The position numbers were made by a program, and so were the translations under genes. The notes under the pieces are model-generated. The model was not told the origin of the DNA. It worked only from the letters and a program-made list of their open reading frames with translations, and did not search any database. Of a DNA stretch of 64,000 bases, positions 45,147 to 52,918 are shown in pieces (positions within the stretch are counted from its first letter, which is position 1; the number at the start of each line of letters is the position of its first letter). The DNA comes from Bacillota bacterium (GTDB taxonomy: Bacteria > Bacillota > Clostridia > Lachnospirales > Lachnospiraceae), in contig JAEZZQ010000042.1 of assembly GCA_023442465.1 (NCBI GenBank), positions 62,001 to 126,000 on the forward strand, written 5' to 3'.

Positions 45147-45581
45147 ATGATAGAACCAGATACCATAAAATTATTGCGTGAGTGCAATGCAGGAATTAAA
45201 ATGGGAGTTGAGTCAATTGATGAGGTGTTAGAATATGTTTCTGATAATAATTTGAAAACATATCTGATTGACTGCAAAAGTAACCATGATAAATTAGAAG
45301 CGGAAATTGACGCCCTTTTAAAGGAATTTCACGACGATGGTAAAGAACCAAGTCCAATAGCTAAAAGCATGTCGTGGATAAAAACAAATGTTAAATTGGT
45401 TATGAATGGCTCAGATCAAACAATTGCTGATTTGATAACAGATGGTTGTAATATGGGCGTAAAGTCGCTTAACAAATATCTAAACCAGTATAAAGCGGCT
45501 GATGAAAAATCTAAAGATATTACGAAACGGCTTATTGGACTTGAGAAAAAGCTTGCTGAAGATATGTACCAATTTTTATAA
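45147..45581 (+). CDS. Predicted four-helix-bundle protein (DUF2383/PA2169-like)
   Basis: About 144 residues, all helical: IKLLRECNAGIKMGVESIDEVLEY, then SNHDKLEAEIDALLKEF, then SMSWIKTNVKLVM and a final NKYLNQYKAADEKSKDITKRLIGLEKKL in parts. The pattern of four amphipathic helices with early Cys/Glu and mid His resembles the ferritin-like DUF2383 group, though metal ligands are not complete. The ATG at 45147 is preferred over a TTG at 45135 that is too near the AAGGAG. Function unknown; a stress role fits its neighbours. Confidence 0.62.
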   Translation: MIEPDTIKLLRECNAGIKMGVESIDEVLEYVSDNNLKTYLIDCKSNHDKLEAEIDALLKEFHDDGKEPSPIAKSMSWIKTNVKLVMNGSDQTIADLITDGCNMGVKSLNKYLNQYKAADEKSKDITKRLIGLEKKLAEDMYQFL

Positions 45582-45988
45582 ATAAGATAGTCACAATAAA
45601 AAAGAGATTCATGACAAGCAGCGTTCCGCTGTTTGTAGAAGTGTGCTTATTTATAACTTGCAGATACAAAAATATCAGGCGATAATTAAATACAAGTTTG
45701 GTTTACATTTTATTCAGGAGATGCCGGAAGCGGGAAAAGTGCTCGATGAACTTGTGAAAATGGTTATGTACAAATAAAAATGATTTTGTTGCTGTAACTA
45801 ACAAAGAATACTTAAGTTAGTGGAATAGCCATGAATGTATCTAAAAACCAACCATCAATATTACGATTGTTGGTTTTTTGTCTGCAGCAGCCCTTTTTTC
45901 GTATGGAAGATACCCGTTTTCGGATGGGCGCTTTTCTTTTATCCCACTAACTTAAATTGTTCATAAAATATCATGGTAAACAAATGCA
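45582..45988. other. Gap with a possible coding relic and a terminator
   Basis: About 407 bases. A frame at 45658-45777 (ending EMPEAGKVLDELVKMVMYK) may be the tail of a lost gene; upstream it stays open but has no start signal. A clear hairpin lies at 45844-45879. The remaining 100 bases before the cupin stop show nothing recognisable. Confidence 0.45.
45844..45879. terminator. Hairpin terminator
   Basis: AAAAACCAACCAT pairs with ATTGTTGGTTTTT with one mismatch and an eleven-base loop. T runs on both strands allow bidirectional use. Confidence 0.82.
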
Positions 45989-46435
45989 TCAATAATATTT
46001 TGCAGGTACCCAATCTTCAGTCTTTTCAAAATTAGTATTGTATGGAAGGAAGGGAGGTGCAATGGTTAGAGACATTTTTAAATTAATATTTCCGATATTA
46101 AGAATATTGTGCCAGGTTCCAGACGGAACAAATATAGAAAACCCTCTAGATGCTTGCGTCTGAAAATTGAGATATTCTTGTCTCATGCCCATAATAACCA
46201 AAGCAGTACCCTGTTCAATATAATAAAACTGATCTGAATTTATAAGCATATCCAATCCGGCTTCTCCATTAACCGGAATCGTCATAAGCCCCAACTGCAT
46301 GTATAGGCCGGTCCACCGGGCAGTAAAAAAGTTGGTATTGTTTAAGACATCCTGTCTTAGATTTGTTACAAAAGGATTAGGCCCCTGATTGATATTGTTT
46401 GTGCTGCCGGGGAAACCGCCGGTATATATATCCAT
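45989..46435 (-). CDS. Cupin domain protein
   Basis: A 148-residue single-domain cupin. The beta-barrel core shows SDQFYYIEQGTALVIMG, then IFVPSGTWHNILNIGN and LTIAPPFLPY. The PSGTWHN segment carries the second-motif His; the first motif has lost the usual HxH (DQFYYIE), so full metal binding is doubtful. A NQGPNPFVTNLRQDVLNN leader precedes it. The frame runs cleanly from an ATG preceded by AAGGAGTGAC on the minus strand. Function unknown; members are common as single stress or sugar-binding proteins in gut Clostridia. Confidence 0.82.
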   Translation of the reverse strand: MDIYTGGFPGSTNNINQGPNPFVTNLRQDVLNNTNFFTARWTGLYMQLGLMTIPVNGEAGLDMLINSDQFYYIEQGTALVIMGMRQEYLNFQTQASRGFSIFVPSGTWHNILNIGNINLKMSLTIAPPFLPYNTNFEKTEDWVPAKYY

Positions 46436-46640
46436 ATTGTCACTCCTTGAGAGATTAGATAATAATATTATATGAGCCGGTTGTACTAAGTTATGTAGGA
46501 TATTGATAACTATGATAAATATTATTACATATATCTATTGCTTTTCTTTTATCCACTCATACAATTTTCTTGTTTACAAATAGAACAAATGTTTGTATAA
46601 TCATATCTGTAAATAAAGTAAGAAAGTAGAGGGTAGCGAA

Positions 46641-46841
46641 ATGGTATTTTATAAAGAGATATTTTTTGAAAACAAAAAGTCCTTTTTAATCTATAATCTA
46701 TTAATTAATAATAATGCAAATATTCATTTACATCTTGCAAAGGATAGGGTGATTAAAGAGACAGATATTTTAGAATTGTGGAGTTTAATAAATAAAGACA
46801 AAATACTTCTTCCGGTGTACAATTTAAAAATGCTTGATTAG
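46641..46841 (+). CDS. Hypothetical protein, 66 residues
   Basis: A small AT-rich gene (MVFYKEIFFENKKSFLIYNL...) with a weak GAGGGTAG site before its ATG. No membrane segment, no motif I know. The Asn/Ile/Lys-rich composition fits the island. It could be a real small protein or a truncated one; there is no further evidence. Confidence 0.4.
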   Translation: MVFYKEIFFENKKSFLIYNLLINNNANIHLHLAKDRVIKETDILELWSLINKDKILLPVYNLKMLD

Positions 46842-46903
46842 TGAATATTTACCCAGTCTTGTCCGTATACTATTGTAATTGTTTTTATCATAGAAGGAAA
46901 ATT

Positions 46904-47157
46904 ATGGAAGGAATCCTAAAAGGTCTATTGAAGAAAGAATTTCTGACAAAGAAGGATTAATCTCCGCATTACTAACTAGCATCAAATCAGAACAAGGTGA
47001 GCTAGAAGCCCTTTATAACGAAAAGAAGCTCAAGGACTTAGAAGCTGTAAGTGAACTCATTAGCGCGTCAGGATTAAGCCCCAACGAAGTCATAGAAGCA
47101 ATAAAAACATATGCTGATCAAAAAGAACAGTGCGGATCATTAAACCATAATTTGTGA
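46904..47157 (+). pseudogene. Frameshifted small helical protein gene (paralogue 2)
   Basis: From ATG 46904 the frame stops after 18 codons, but one base further the reading continues RNPKRSIEERISDKEGLIS to KTYADQKEQCG and a TGA at 47155. Loss of a single base in the second codon explains this (an ancestral MARNPKRSIEER start). The body is a coiled coil, SIKSEQGELEALYNEKKLKDLEAV in part, ending in the SGLSPNEVIEAIKTY helix shared with the relic at 41774-42005. Confidence 0.68.
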
Positions 47158-47321
47158 AGGAAGTAATTATTGGCTCCAAAGCAAATATAGACGATTTAGA
47201 TTTAGAATTATTTCTATTATCTAACGGTTATAATCCAATGAAAGAGCAGTTCTTATCAATTAACTCGTTTACTTTAATTATATTTAGTATTATAATTTTT
47301 ACATTGAATACGTTATATTAA
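47154..47321 (+). CDS. Possible small membrane peptide, 55 residues
   Basis: A GTG-initiated frame overlapping the stop of the relic before it: MKEVIIGSKANIDDLDLELF, then a hydrophobic end (FTLIIFSIIIFTLNTLY) that could be one membrane helix. It has no ribosome binding site, so it may be an accidental frame or a fusion scar; listed because the region is otherwise empty and the next gene is also a membrane protein. Confidence 0.25.
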   Translation: MKEVIIGSKANIDDLDLELFLLSNGYNPMKEQFLSINSFTLIIFSIIIFTLNTLY

Positions 47322-47334
47322 AGGGGGAAATTAC

Positions 47335-47982
47335 ATGGAGATAGTAGCAACAATTACTTCTACAATAGTTTCAATGGTATCAATTATTCCTATTGTTAAA
47401 GATAAAATTTTTAGTATTAAAAGAATGAGGAAATACTATAAAAAATTAATCGTACCATATGTAAATGAACAAATTAGGAATAAAGATATAAAAACGTGTG
47501 AGTTTATAAAAAATCGATATAAAAGAACTAACGAAAATATCCCTAAATACGTAACTTATTTAATAGACAATAATGACAATGACAGATTAAATAAAGTTTT
47601 ACTATATGATTATTGTTTTATTTATAAGAATGAGAGAAATAATACTCTAAATTTCTTTAATAATTTTATGGGTATTCTAAAATTTATTTTGAATTTATCT
47701 ACTGTAATAATATTAGTATTTAGCGGTCTCTCATTTGCAATGTTTTTATATTTATCAGGTGAAGCACTAATAAATCTATTTAATAAAAACCTTTTAGACA
47801 TTCGTAATCCAATTCCATATTTGATATTGTTCATATTCTTATTCTTTTTATCATTATTAATGTTTAAATGGAATCTCAAGTTAAGCCTTGATGTATATTC
47901 ATTAAAATTAGACGATATTAAGAAGAACATAAATGATAGAATAGATTGGTATGACAAACAATATAATAAACGTTTTATATAA
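47335..47982 (+). CDS. Hypothetical membrane protein, 215 residues
   Basis: Very AT-rich gene with a GGGGG site before the ATG. A short hydrophobic N-terminus (SMVSIIPIVKD) is followed by a basic, Tyr/Lys/Asn-rich soluble stretch and two strong membrane helices (about residues 118-146 and 158-180), then a charged tail. No family is recognised. The base composition differs strongly from flanking chromosomal genes and points to transfer. Two-helix proteins with a soluble domain in islands are sometimes defence effectors, but nothing here shows that directly. Confidence 0.6.
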   Translation: MEIVATITSTIVSMVSIIPIVKDKIFSIKRMRKYYKKLIVPYVNEQIRNKDIKTCEFIKNRYKRTNENIPKYVTYLIDNNDNDRLNKVLLYDYCFIYKNERNNTLNFFNNFMGILKFILNLSTVIILVFSGLSFAMFLYLSGEALINLFNKNLLDIRNPIPYLILFIFLFFLSLLMFKWNLKLSLDVYSLKLDDIKKNINDRIDWYDKQYNKRFI

Positions 47983-48039
47983 TAATATGAAAGGCTTCTT
48001 TCTTTGAATTCATATTTTTATAATACATCAGGGGAGTAA

Positions 48040-48303
48040 TATTATAATGGTGCAAACATTGGAAATGGAGTTATAGCAGCAGCGGGGGCAGTAATCACTA
48101 AGGATATTCCCGACTATGCAGTTGTAGCGGGAGTTCCCGCTAGAATTATAAGATATAGGTTCACACCAGAGCAAATTGAAAAGCTTAATGCTATAGCATG
48201 GTGGGATTGGACAGACGAAAAAATTAGAAACTGCTATAATGATTTTTATGATGATATAGATGTATTTATAAGAAAATATGGGAGTATCCCAAAGTTTGTG
48301 TAA
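48040..48303 (+). pseudogene. C-terminal remnant of a CatB/Vat-type xenobiotic acetyltransferase
   Basis: An 87-codon frame without a start, [22 protein letters not shown], then [16 protein letters not shown] and [20 protein letters not shown]. These are the last left-handed-helix hexapeptide turns and the C-terminal tail of hexapeptide O-acetyltransferases related to chloramphenicol/streptogramin acetyltransferases. The N-terminal half with the catalytic His is gone, so no activity is expected. Confidence 0.85.
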
Positions 48304-48351
48304 ACCTTCAAACTGATGTAAGATAAAATTACTCAGTTTGGAGGTTTATTT

Positions 48352-48480
48352 ATGGCAAGGAAAAATGACACACCACAAAAAGCCGCACTGCGGGAATTCA
48401 TGAGCAATTACCTGAAACAAAACTTAGAAATATATTTTTTCGAGGGGATAGAATTTGAATCCCCCTCTCGCTACTCGTAG
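48352..48480 (+). pseudogene. Truncated start of an IS256-family-like transposase
   Basis: An ATG after GGAGG begins MARKNDTPQKAALREFMSNY, like the N-terminus of IS256-family transposases of Clostridia, for about 25 codons, then runs into the right attachment repeat and a stop. The rest of the transposase gene is absent. The truncation point and the island end coincide, so recombination may have joined them. Confidence 0.55.
48457..48473 (+). repeat. Right attachment repeat
   Basis: Exact copy of the last 17 bases of the tRNA-Met gene, in direct orientation, 6.8 kb away. The preceding bases TCGAGGGG also resemble the tRNA but contain an insertion, so the exact identity is limited to 17 bases. 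Confidence 0.75.
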
Positions 48481-48594
48481 ATGTGGAGACGCTGATTTAC
48501 AACGTTTTCGCTTTTTTATTATAAAGAAAAACAGTTTTTGACTATATTTTTATAACATGTTACTTTCATTATGTGCCATGCAGACTTTATCACA

Positions 48595-48625
48595 TTGACT
48601 TTGCCCTTAGGGTAAGGTGTAAAGT
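48595..48625 (+). promoter_or_regulatory. MerR-type promoter with 19-base spacer and dyad
   Basis: TTGACT at 48595-48600 and TAAAGT at 48620-48625 are separated by 19 bases, the overlong spacing that MerR proteins correct by twisting DNA. The spacer holds an inverted repeat: ACTTTGCCCTTA on the left and TAAGGTGTAAAGT on the right are near-complementary. It lies 36 bases before the MerR gene start, implying autoregulation and control of the serine hydrolase gene. Confidence 0.8.
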
Positions 48626-48660
48626 AAAGCATATGAGATACGTAAAAAGGAGGAAAAGCT

Positions 48661-49491
48661 ATGCTATCAATTGGTGAGTTTTCAAAGATATGCGAAGTAT
48701 CCGCAAAGACACTTCGTTACTATGCTGAAATAGAACTGATCATACCGGATGAAATCAACCCTGAGAATGGTTATAGATATTATTCTATCGAACAATTAGA
48801 AAAGATGTTGTTTATTAACCGTCTAAAATCATACAATTTTTCACTGGAAGAAATTAAAACAATACTTGAATCGGAAGAGTTACTGGATGAAAAACTTTTC
48901 CTGGCACTTACCGGAAAGAAAAAAGAAATAGAGAAACAAGTGCAGGAATTTGAAGAGACTTTAGAACAAATAAATAATGATATATCAAATTTGAAAATGG
49001 GTAAATCAATTATGTCGTATCTGGAAAGCATTGATGTTCAACTTGTAGAAGTACCAATGATGTATCTCCTATCTATCCGAAAAATGGTTACAGAATGCGA
49101 AGTTGCTGAAGAATATGGTAATTGTTTCAGTAAATTATTCAGGAAAATTGCCGACGATAAACTAACGATTCTTGCCCCGCCAATGGTACTTTTTCACAGT
49201 GCAGAATTTAGTCCTTCCGGTTTAGATATGGAATTTGCTGTCCCGGTAAAAGAATATGTTACGGGAACAAGAGACTTTTGCCCGGGACTGTGTTTAAAAA
49301 CAATTATATATGGTTCTTATTCTGCTCTGTCTTCTGTATATACAAGGCAACGTGAATGGGCAGAAAAGGAAGGATATGAATGCGACAACGCTCTTTATGA
49401 AGTATATGTAACCGATCCTTCTCAAGTTTCAAACGAAAGTGAACTTATAACTGAAATTTATTATCCTGTTAAAAAGAAGCTCAAAAGATAA
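48661..49491 (+). CDS. MerR family regulator with GyrI-like effector domain
   Basis: A 276-residue regulator. The N-terminal winged helix is typical (MLSIGEFSKICEVSAKTLRYYAEIELI, then NGYRYYSIEQL), followed by a long dimerisation helix and a C-terminal half (about 120-276) with the pattern of the drug-binding GyrI-like/BltR domain. Such regulators activate resistance or detoxification genes when bound to small molecules. AGGAGG precedes the ATG. It is followed at 23 bases by the serine hydrolase gene. Confidence 0.92.
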   Translation: MLSIGEFSKICEVSAKTLRYYAEIELIIPDEINPENGYRYYSIEQLEKMLFINRLKSYNFSLEEIKTILESEELLDEKLFLALTGKKKEIEKQVQEFEETLEQINNDISNLKMGKSIMSYLESIDVQLVEVPMMYLLSIRKMVTECEVAEEYGNCFSKLFRKIADDKLTILAPPMVLFHSAEFSPSGLDMEFAVPVKEYVTGTRDFCPGLCLKTIIYGSYSALSSVYTRQREWAEKEGYECDNALYEVYVTDPSQVSNESELITEIYYPVKKKLKR

Positions 49492-49514
49492 TAGTTGATA
49501 AGGGAGGAATTTAT

Positions 49515-50492
49515 ATGAATCAGGAAAAAATGACAGAGCTGGAAATGAAAATAAACCATGATTACAGCAATATTGCAGGTATAGTTGTATTGAAAGAAGG
49601 TAGAACACTATATGAAAATTATTTTAATGAATGTACTGCTTCCAGTAGAATCCATGTTTATTCAGTAACGAAAAGTATTGTTTCCATATTGTTTGGGATT
49701 GCCGCGGACAAAGGATACATCAGAGATATCGATCAGAAAGTATTGGATTTCTTCCCTGATTACATAGTTAAAAGAAGGGAAAACACAATACGGAATGTTA
49801 CAGTTAAGGATTTATTGACAATGACAGCTCCGTATAAATATAAATTGGCACCGTATAAAAAGTATTTCACAAGTGATGACTATGTAAAATTTGCGCTTGA
49901 TTTATTAGGGGGAAGAGGGCAGATAGGAAAATTTAGGTACGCACCCCTCATAGGACCGGATATTTTGTCAGGCATTCTTGTAAAAGCGACCGGGCAATCT
50001 GTATTTGATTTCGCAATGAAACATTTATTCTCACCGCTGGGAATTAGCGTTAAGACCAATTTGGTTTTTCATAGTAAAGAGGAACAACTCGCATTTAACA
50101 AAGCGAGAAATATCAGCGGCTGGGTTGTTGATCCGTCTGGAGTAAATACAGCAGGCTGGGGGCTTACGCTGACGCCTGTGGATATGGCCAGGATAGGTCA
50201 ATTATATTTAGCCGGTGGAATATGGGAAAATAACCAAATTGTATCGTCTAAGTGGATAGAAGAGAGTACAAAGGAACATAGCCGATGGAAAAAGCTTGAT
50301 TTGCCATATGGATATTTATGGTGGATCGATAAGGATGGTTATGCAGCAATGGGAGATGGAGGAAATGTCATTTATGTCAATACAAGGAAAAATATGGTGA
50401 TTTCCATTGCGTCTTTTTTTAGGCCAAATGTTAAGGACAGAATAGAATTTATCAAAGAATATATTGAACCAATCTTTGAGAATTGCGTATAG
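49515..50492 (+). CDS. Beta-lactamase-fold serine hydrolase
   Basis: A 325-residue protein of the class C beta-lactamase/esterase fold. Nucleophile motif SVTK (Ser50, Lys53) in HVYSVTKSIVS; the second motif is degenerate (RYAPLIGPDILSG, Tyr present); the third is MGDGGN in the position of the KTG/HxG loop. It has no signal peptide, so it acts in the cytoplasm, which argues against cell-wall peptides as substrates and for an intracellular ester or amide. AGGGAGG precedes the ATG. Probably induced with the MerR regulator upstream. Confidence 0.88.
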   Translation: MNQEKMTELEMKINHDYSNIAGIVVLKEGRTLYENYFNECTASSRIHVYSVTKSIVSILFGIAADKGYIRDIDQKVLDFFPDYIVKRRENTIRNVTVKDLLTMTAPYKYKLAPYKKYFTSDDYVKFALDLLGGRGQIGKFRYAPLIGPDILSGILVKATGQSVFDFAMKHLFSPLGISVKTNLVFHSKEEQLAFNKARNISGWVVDPSGVNTAGWGLTLTPVDMARIGQLYLAGGIWENNQIVSSKWIEESTKEHSRWKKLDLPYGYLWWIDKDGYAAMGDGGNVIYVNTRKNMVISIASFFRPNVKDRIEFIKEYIEPIFENCV

Positions 50493-50585
50493 TGAATGAA
50501 GCAGATGCAAAGAGCCAAATATAAAATCAGTATTTTTATGGCAATATCCGGATTTGGCGTATCTGGTATTAAGGATTATAAATTT

Positions 50586-50650
50586 AACGAAGAAAACGGT
50601 AGCTGTAATTCACCTTGATGTGATCTGCATGCTACAGTTTTCTTCGTTTT
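50586..50650 (+). terminator. Terminator after the MerR-hydrolase operon
   Basis: AACGAAGAAAAC-GGTAGC-TGT pairs with GCTAC-A-GTTTTCTTCGTT around a long loop, followed by TTTTATTT. Confidence 0.85.
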
Positions 50651-50835
50651 TATTTATGATATTCCATGAAAGCTCCATCATATCAAAGCTCATTCATAAT
50701 TAATAAAATAATAAATAGGTAGAAAATGATTTCTTAAATACGGCGCAATCTATGATAAACCCGCTGTGTTAGGAGATGGTTAAATTTCTCGTTCCTTTTC
50801 TTATAAAAAAATTGTTTTTATAAAGGGGAAGTGTT

Positions 50836-50874
50836 ATGTTAGATATACAGGGTTGTAAGAACTGCACTGCGTAG
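50836..50874 (+). other. Short frame with good ribosome binding site (MLDIQGCKNCTA, then TAG)
   Basis: ATG 50836 lies seven bases after AAAGGGGA, and the frame reads MLDIQGCKNCTA before TAG. Beyond the TAG the same frame stays open for another 18 codons (FTGFETVTGVKG... then TAA). It could be a leader peptide, a gene broken by a nonsense change, or chance. Confidence 0.25.
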
Positions 50875-51023
50875 TTTACAGGCTTTGAGACGGTAACGGG
50901 GGTGAAGGGACTTCGATTCGTTTTTGGTTAAAGAACAATTTCACTCTTGTTTCAGAAGCGGAATAAAAAATATGCCGTGGCAATTACGCAGCGAGAGCTA
51001 TAGATAGAAGAGGTGGTAACACA

Positions 51024-51671
51024 ATGGATGTAGAAACACAAGCCTTACGGGAGGCGTCGATACGTTATCCCGAACGGCTTCATATTCATAAAGGGAGGGC
51101 GATTTCCTATGGAGCTCATCAAGTCTGGTATCCGGGATGGATTCAGCGGATGAGCGGATGCGGCCCGACGGCAGCATCCAATTTACTGTGGTATCTGGCA
51201 GCTACCAGACCGGAGGAATGCAGCGGGCTTTATGACGGAGACGGAACGAGCTATGCGGGAATGCTGCGTCTGATGGAGGAGGTCTGGAACTATGTAAAGC
51301 CGGGCTTGCGAGGGGTGGATAGAGCTTCTGTTTTTATTGACGGAGCAATCGGTTTTGGCGTAAAACATGAAATACCCTTGAAGGCCAGACTTTTGGAGGT
51401 TCCGGCAGAAGAAGAAATACGTCCTGGTATGGAAATGGTATTGGAGTTTCTAACCTCTGCCTTTTTAGATGATTTACCGGTAGCTTTTTTGAATTTATCG
51501 AATGGAGCGGTGCGAAACCTCGATAACTGGCACTGGGTGACTTTGGTGTCTACAGATGGGGATTTGAAAGCACAGATGTATGATCAGGGGAGGAAGCAGA
51601 TTATCGATGTAAAGCTATGGCTTTCTACCACTGTCGGCGGAGGCGCTTTCATCGCATTAGAACCGCTTTAA
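51024..51671 (+). CDS. C39-like papain-fold protein
   Basis: A 215-residue soluble protein. The catalytic-type Cys46 lies in SGCGPTAASNLLWYLA, as in C39 and related papain-fold peptidases; the partner His is in NWHWVTLVS near residue 172 and an Asp follows in QMYDQGR. The C39 class usually processes leader peptides of bacteriocins, but stand-alone cytoplasmic forms like this have no known substrate. No signal peptide or ABC domains. GAGGTGG lies before the ATG. It is followed by an aldo/keto reductase gene at 28 bases. Confidence 0.68.
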   Translation: MDVETQALREASIRYPERLHIHKGRAISYGAHQVWYPGWIQRMSGCGPTAASNLLWYLAATRPEECSGLYDGDGTSYAGMLRLMEEVWNYVKPGLRGVDRASVFIDGAIGFGVKHEIPLKARLLEVPAEEEIRPGMEMVLEFLTSAFLDDLPVAFLNLSNGAVRNLDNWHWVTLVSTDGDLKAQMYDQGRKQIIDVKLWLSTTVGGGAFIALEPL

Positions 51672-51699
51672 AGTATAAAACTATAAAGGAGGGTTTACC

Positions 51700-52851
51700 A
51701 TGCAGTACAGAACAAATCCTAAGAACGGCGAAAAGATTTCAGCCTTGGCATTTGGATGTATGCGGTTTAACAAAGACGAGAAGGAAGTTGAACGGCAGAT
51801 TCACTATGCCATGGAACAAGGTGTGAACTATTTCGATACTGCGTACATTTATCCAAACAGCGAGGCTACTCTCGGAAGGATACTCGCGAAGGACGGAATG
51901 CGGCAGAAGGTCAACATTGCGACGAAGCTTCCGCATAATAATGTGAGAAAATATGGAGATTTGGACCGTATCTTCGGTACACAGCTGGAGCGGCTGCAAA
52001 CGGACCATATCGACTATTATCTGATACATATGCTGGGCAATGTGAGATCGTGGAAGCGGCTTACAGAGCTTGGAATCGAAAAATGGATCGATGAAAAGAA
52101 GACTTCCGGTGCCATCCGCAATCTGGGGTTTTCCTTCCATGGTCCGCAAAATGAGTTTTTGGCGTTGTTAGAGGAATATGACTGGGATTTTTGTATGATT
52201 CAATATAATTACTGTGATGAAAATAATCAGGCAGGAACGGCTGGTCTTAAGCGGGCCGGGGAGAAAGGAATTCCGGTTATGATCATGGAGCCATTGCGCG
52301 GAGGAACTCTCGCTAATCCGAAAACGACTATTCGAGCTATATGGGAACAGGCTGATGTGAAGCGTTCTCCTGCGGAATGGGGATTTCGATGGGTGCTCAA
52401 TCATCCTCAAGTGCTGACAGTGCTGTCAGGAATGAATCAAATGGAGCAAATAGAGGAAAATGTGAGGACTTTTTCCGATGCGGCAGCCGGTTCCCTTACG
52501 GAAGCGGAGTTGGAAGTATATGAAAAGGTGAAAGCCGAAATCCAGCGCTCCATGAAGGTGCCCTGCACCGGCTGCGGCTATTGTATGCCCTGCCCGAAGG
52601 GAGTAGACATTCCAAGCAGCTTTTCTGCACTGAACGATGCAGCCAGCCGCGGCAGAATAATGTCCAAGGCTATGTATATTATGACCACCGGAGGCAACAG
52701 CGCATCCCAATGTATAAAATGCGGCAAATGCCAAACGCATTGTCCGCAAAGCATACCCATTCCTGAAAAGCTGGAGCAGGTAAAAAAGGAGCTGGAGGGC
52801 ATAACATATAAACCGATGCGCTATTTTATAAGAAGATTCTTTGGGGTTTGA
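51700..52851 (+). CDS. Aldo/keto reductase with C-terminal 4Fe-4S domain
   Basis: A 383-residue protein. The barrel (about 1-285) keeps the reductase tetrad: Asp46 and a Tyr at 49-51 in FDTAYIYPNSE, Lys76 in IATKLPH and His110 in YYLIHM. The last 95 residues have ferredoxin-like Cys sets, CTGCGYCMPCPKG and CIKCGKCQTHCP, enough for two clusters. Such fusions are common in anaerobes and may exchange electrons with ferredoxin. AGGAGGG precedes the ATG. Substrate unknown. Confidence 0.92.
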   Translation: MQYRTNPKNGEKISALAFGCMRFNKDEKEVERQIHYAMEQGVNYFDTAYIYPNSEATLGRILAKDGMRQKVNIATKLPHNNVRKYGDLDRIFGTQLERLQTDHIDYYLIHMLGNVRSWKRLTELGIEKWIDEKKTSGAIRNLGFSFHGPQNEFLALLEEYDWDFCMIQYNYCDENNQAGTAGLKRAGEKGIPVMIMEPLRGGTLANPKTTIRAIWEQADVKRSPAEWGFRWVLNHPQVLTVLSGMNQMEQIEENVRTFSDAAAGSLTEAELEVYEKVKAEIQRSMKVPCTGCGYCMPCPKGVDIPSSFSALNDAASRGRIMSKAMYIMTTGGNSASQCIKCGKCQTHCPQSIPIPEKLEQVKKELEGITYKPMRYFIRRFFGV

Positions 52852-52918
52852 CCGGGTCAGAAGCATAAGACTCCTTTAAATATTATTTGGAGATTTAGAG
52901 ATTTGGAGGTAATACATA

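Larger units (their letters stand above)
41687..48473 (+). mobile_element. Decayed tRNA-Met-integrated genomic island
   Basis: About 6.8 kb between the two 17-base attachment repeats. The stretch is clearly more AT-rich than the argS and ispF regions on either side and holds many broken genes: two frameshifted paralogues, a truncated acetyltransferase and an IS256-type transposase start. No integrase, relaxase or replication gene is intact. I infer an old integrated element that lost its mobility genes. The intact contents are two SDRs, a cupin, a four-helix protein, a membrane protein and small ORFs. Confidence 0.65.
50493..51023. other. Gap with a terminator and a very short frame
   Basis: About 530 bases. 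It holds the terminator at 50586-50650 and a 12-codon frame at 50836-50874 with a good AAAGGGGA site. The final stretch before the next gene carries only its GAGGTGG ribosome binding site. No RNA element of a known class is recognised. Confidence 0.5.

Noticed and set aside
41687..48473. CRISPR array or toxin-antitoxin pair in the island
   Set aside because: No regularly spaced short repeats were seen, and none of the small ORFs forms an overlapping two-gene pair with recognisable toxin or antitoxin motifs.
50880..51023. T-box-like leader before the C39-like gene (GAGGTGGTAACAC)
   Set aside because: The match to the T-box core is poor, there is no terminator stem after it, and the GAGGTGG is simply the ribosome binding site.
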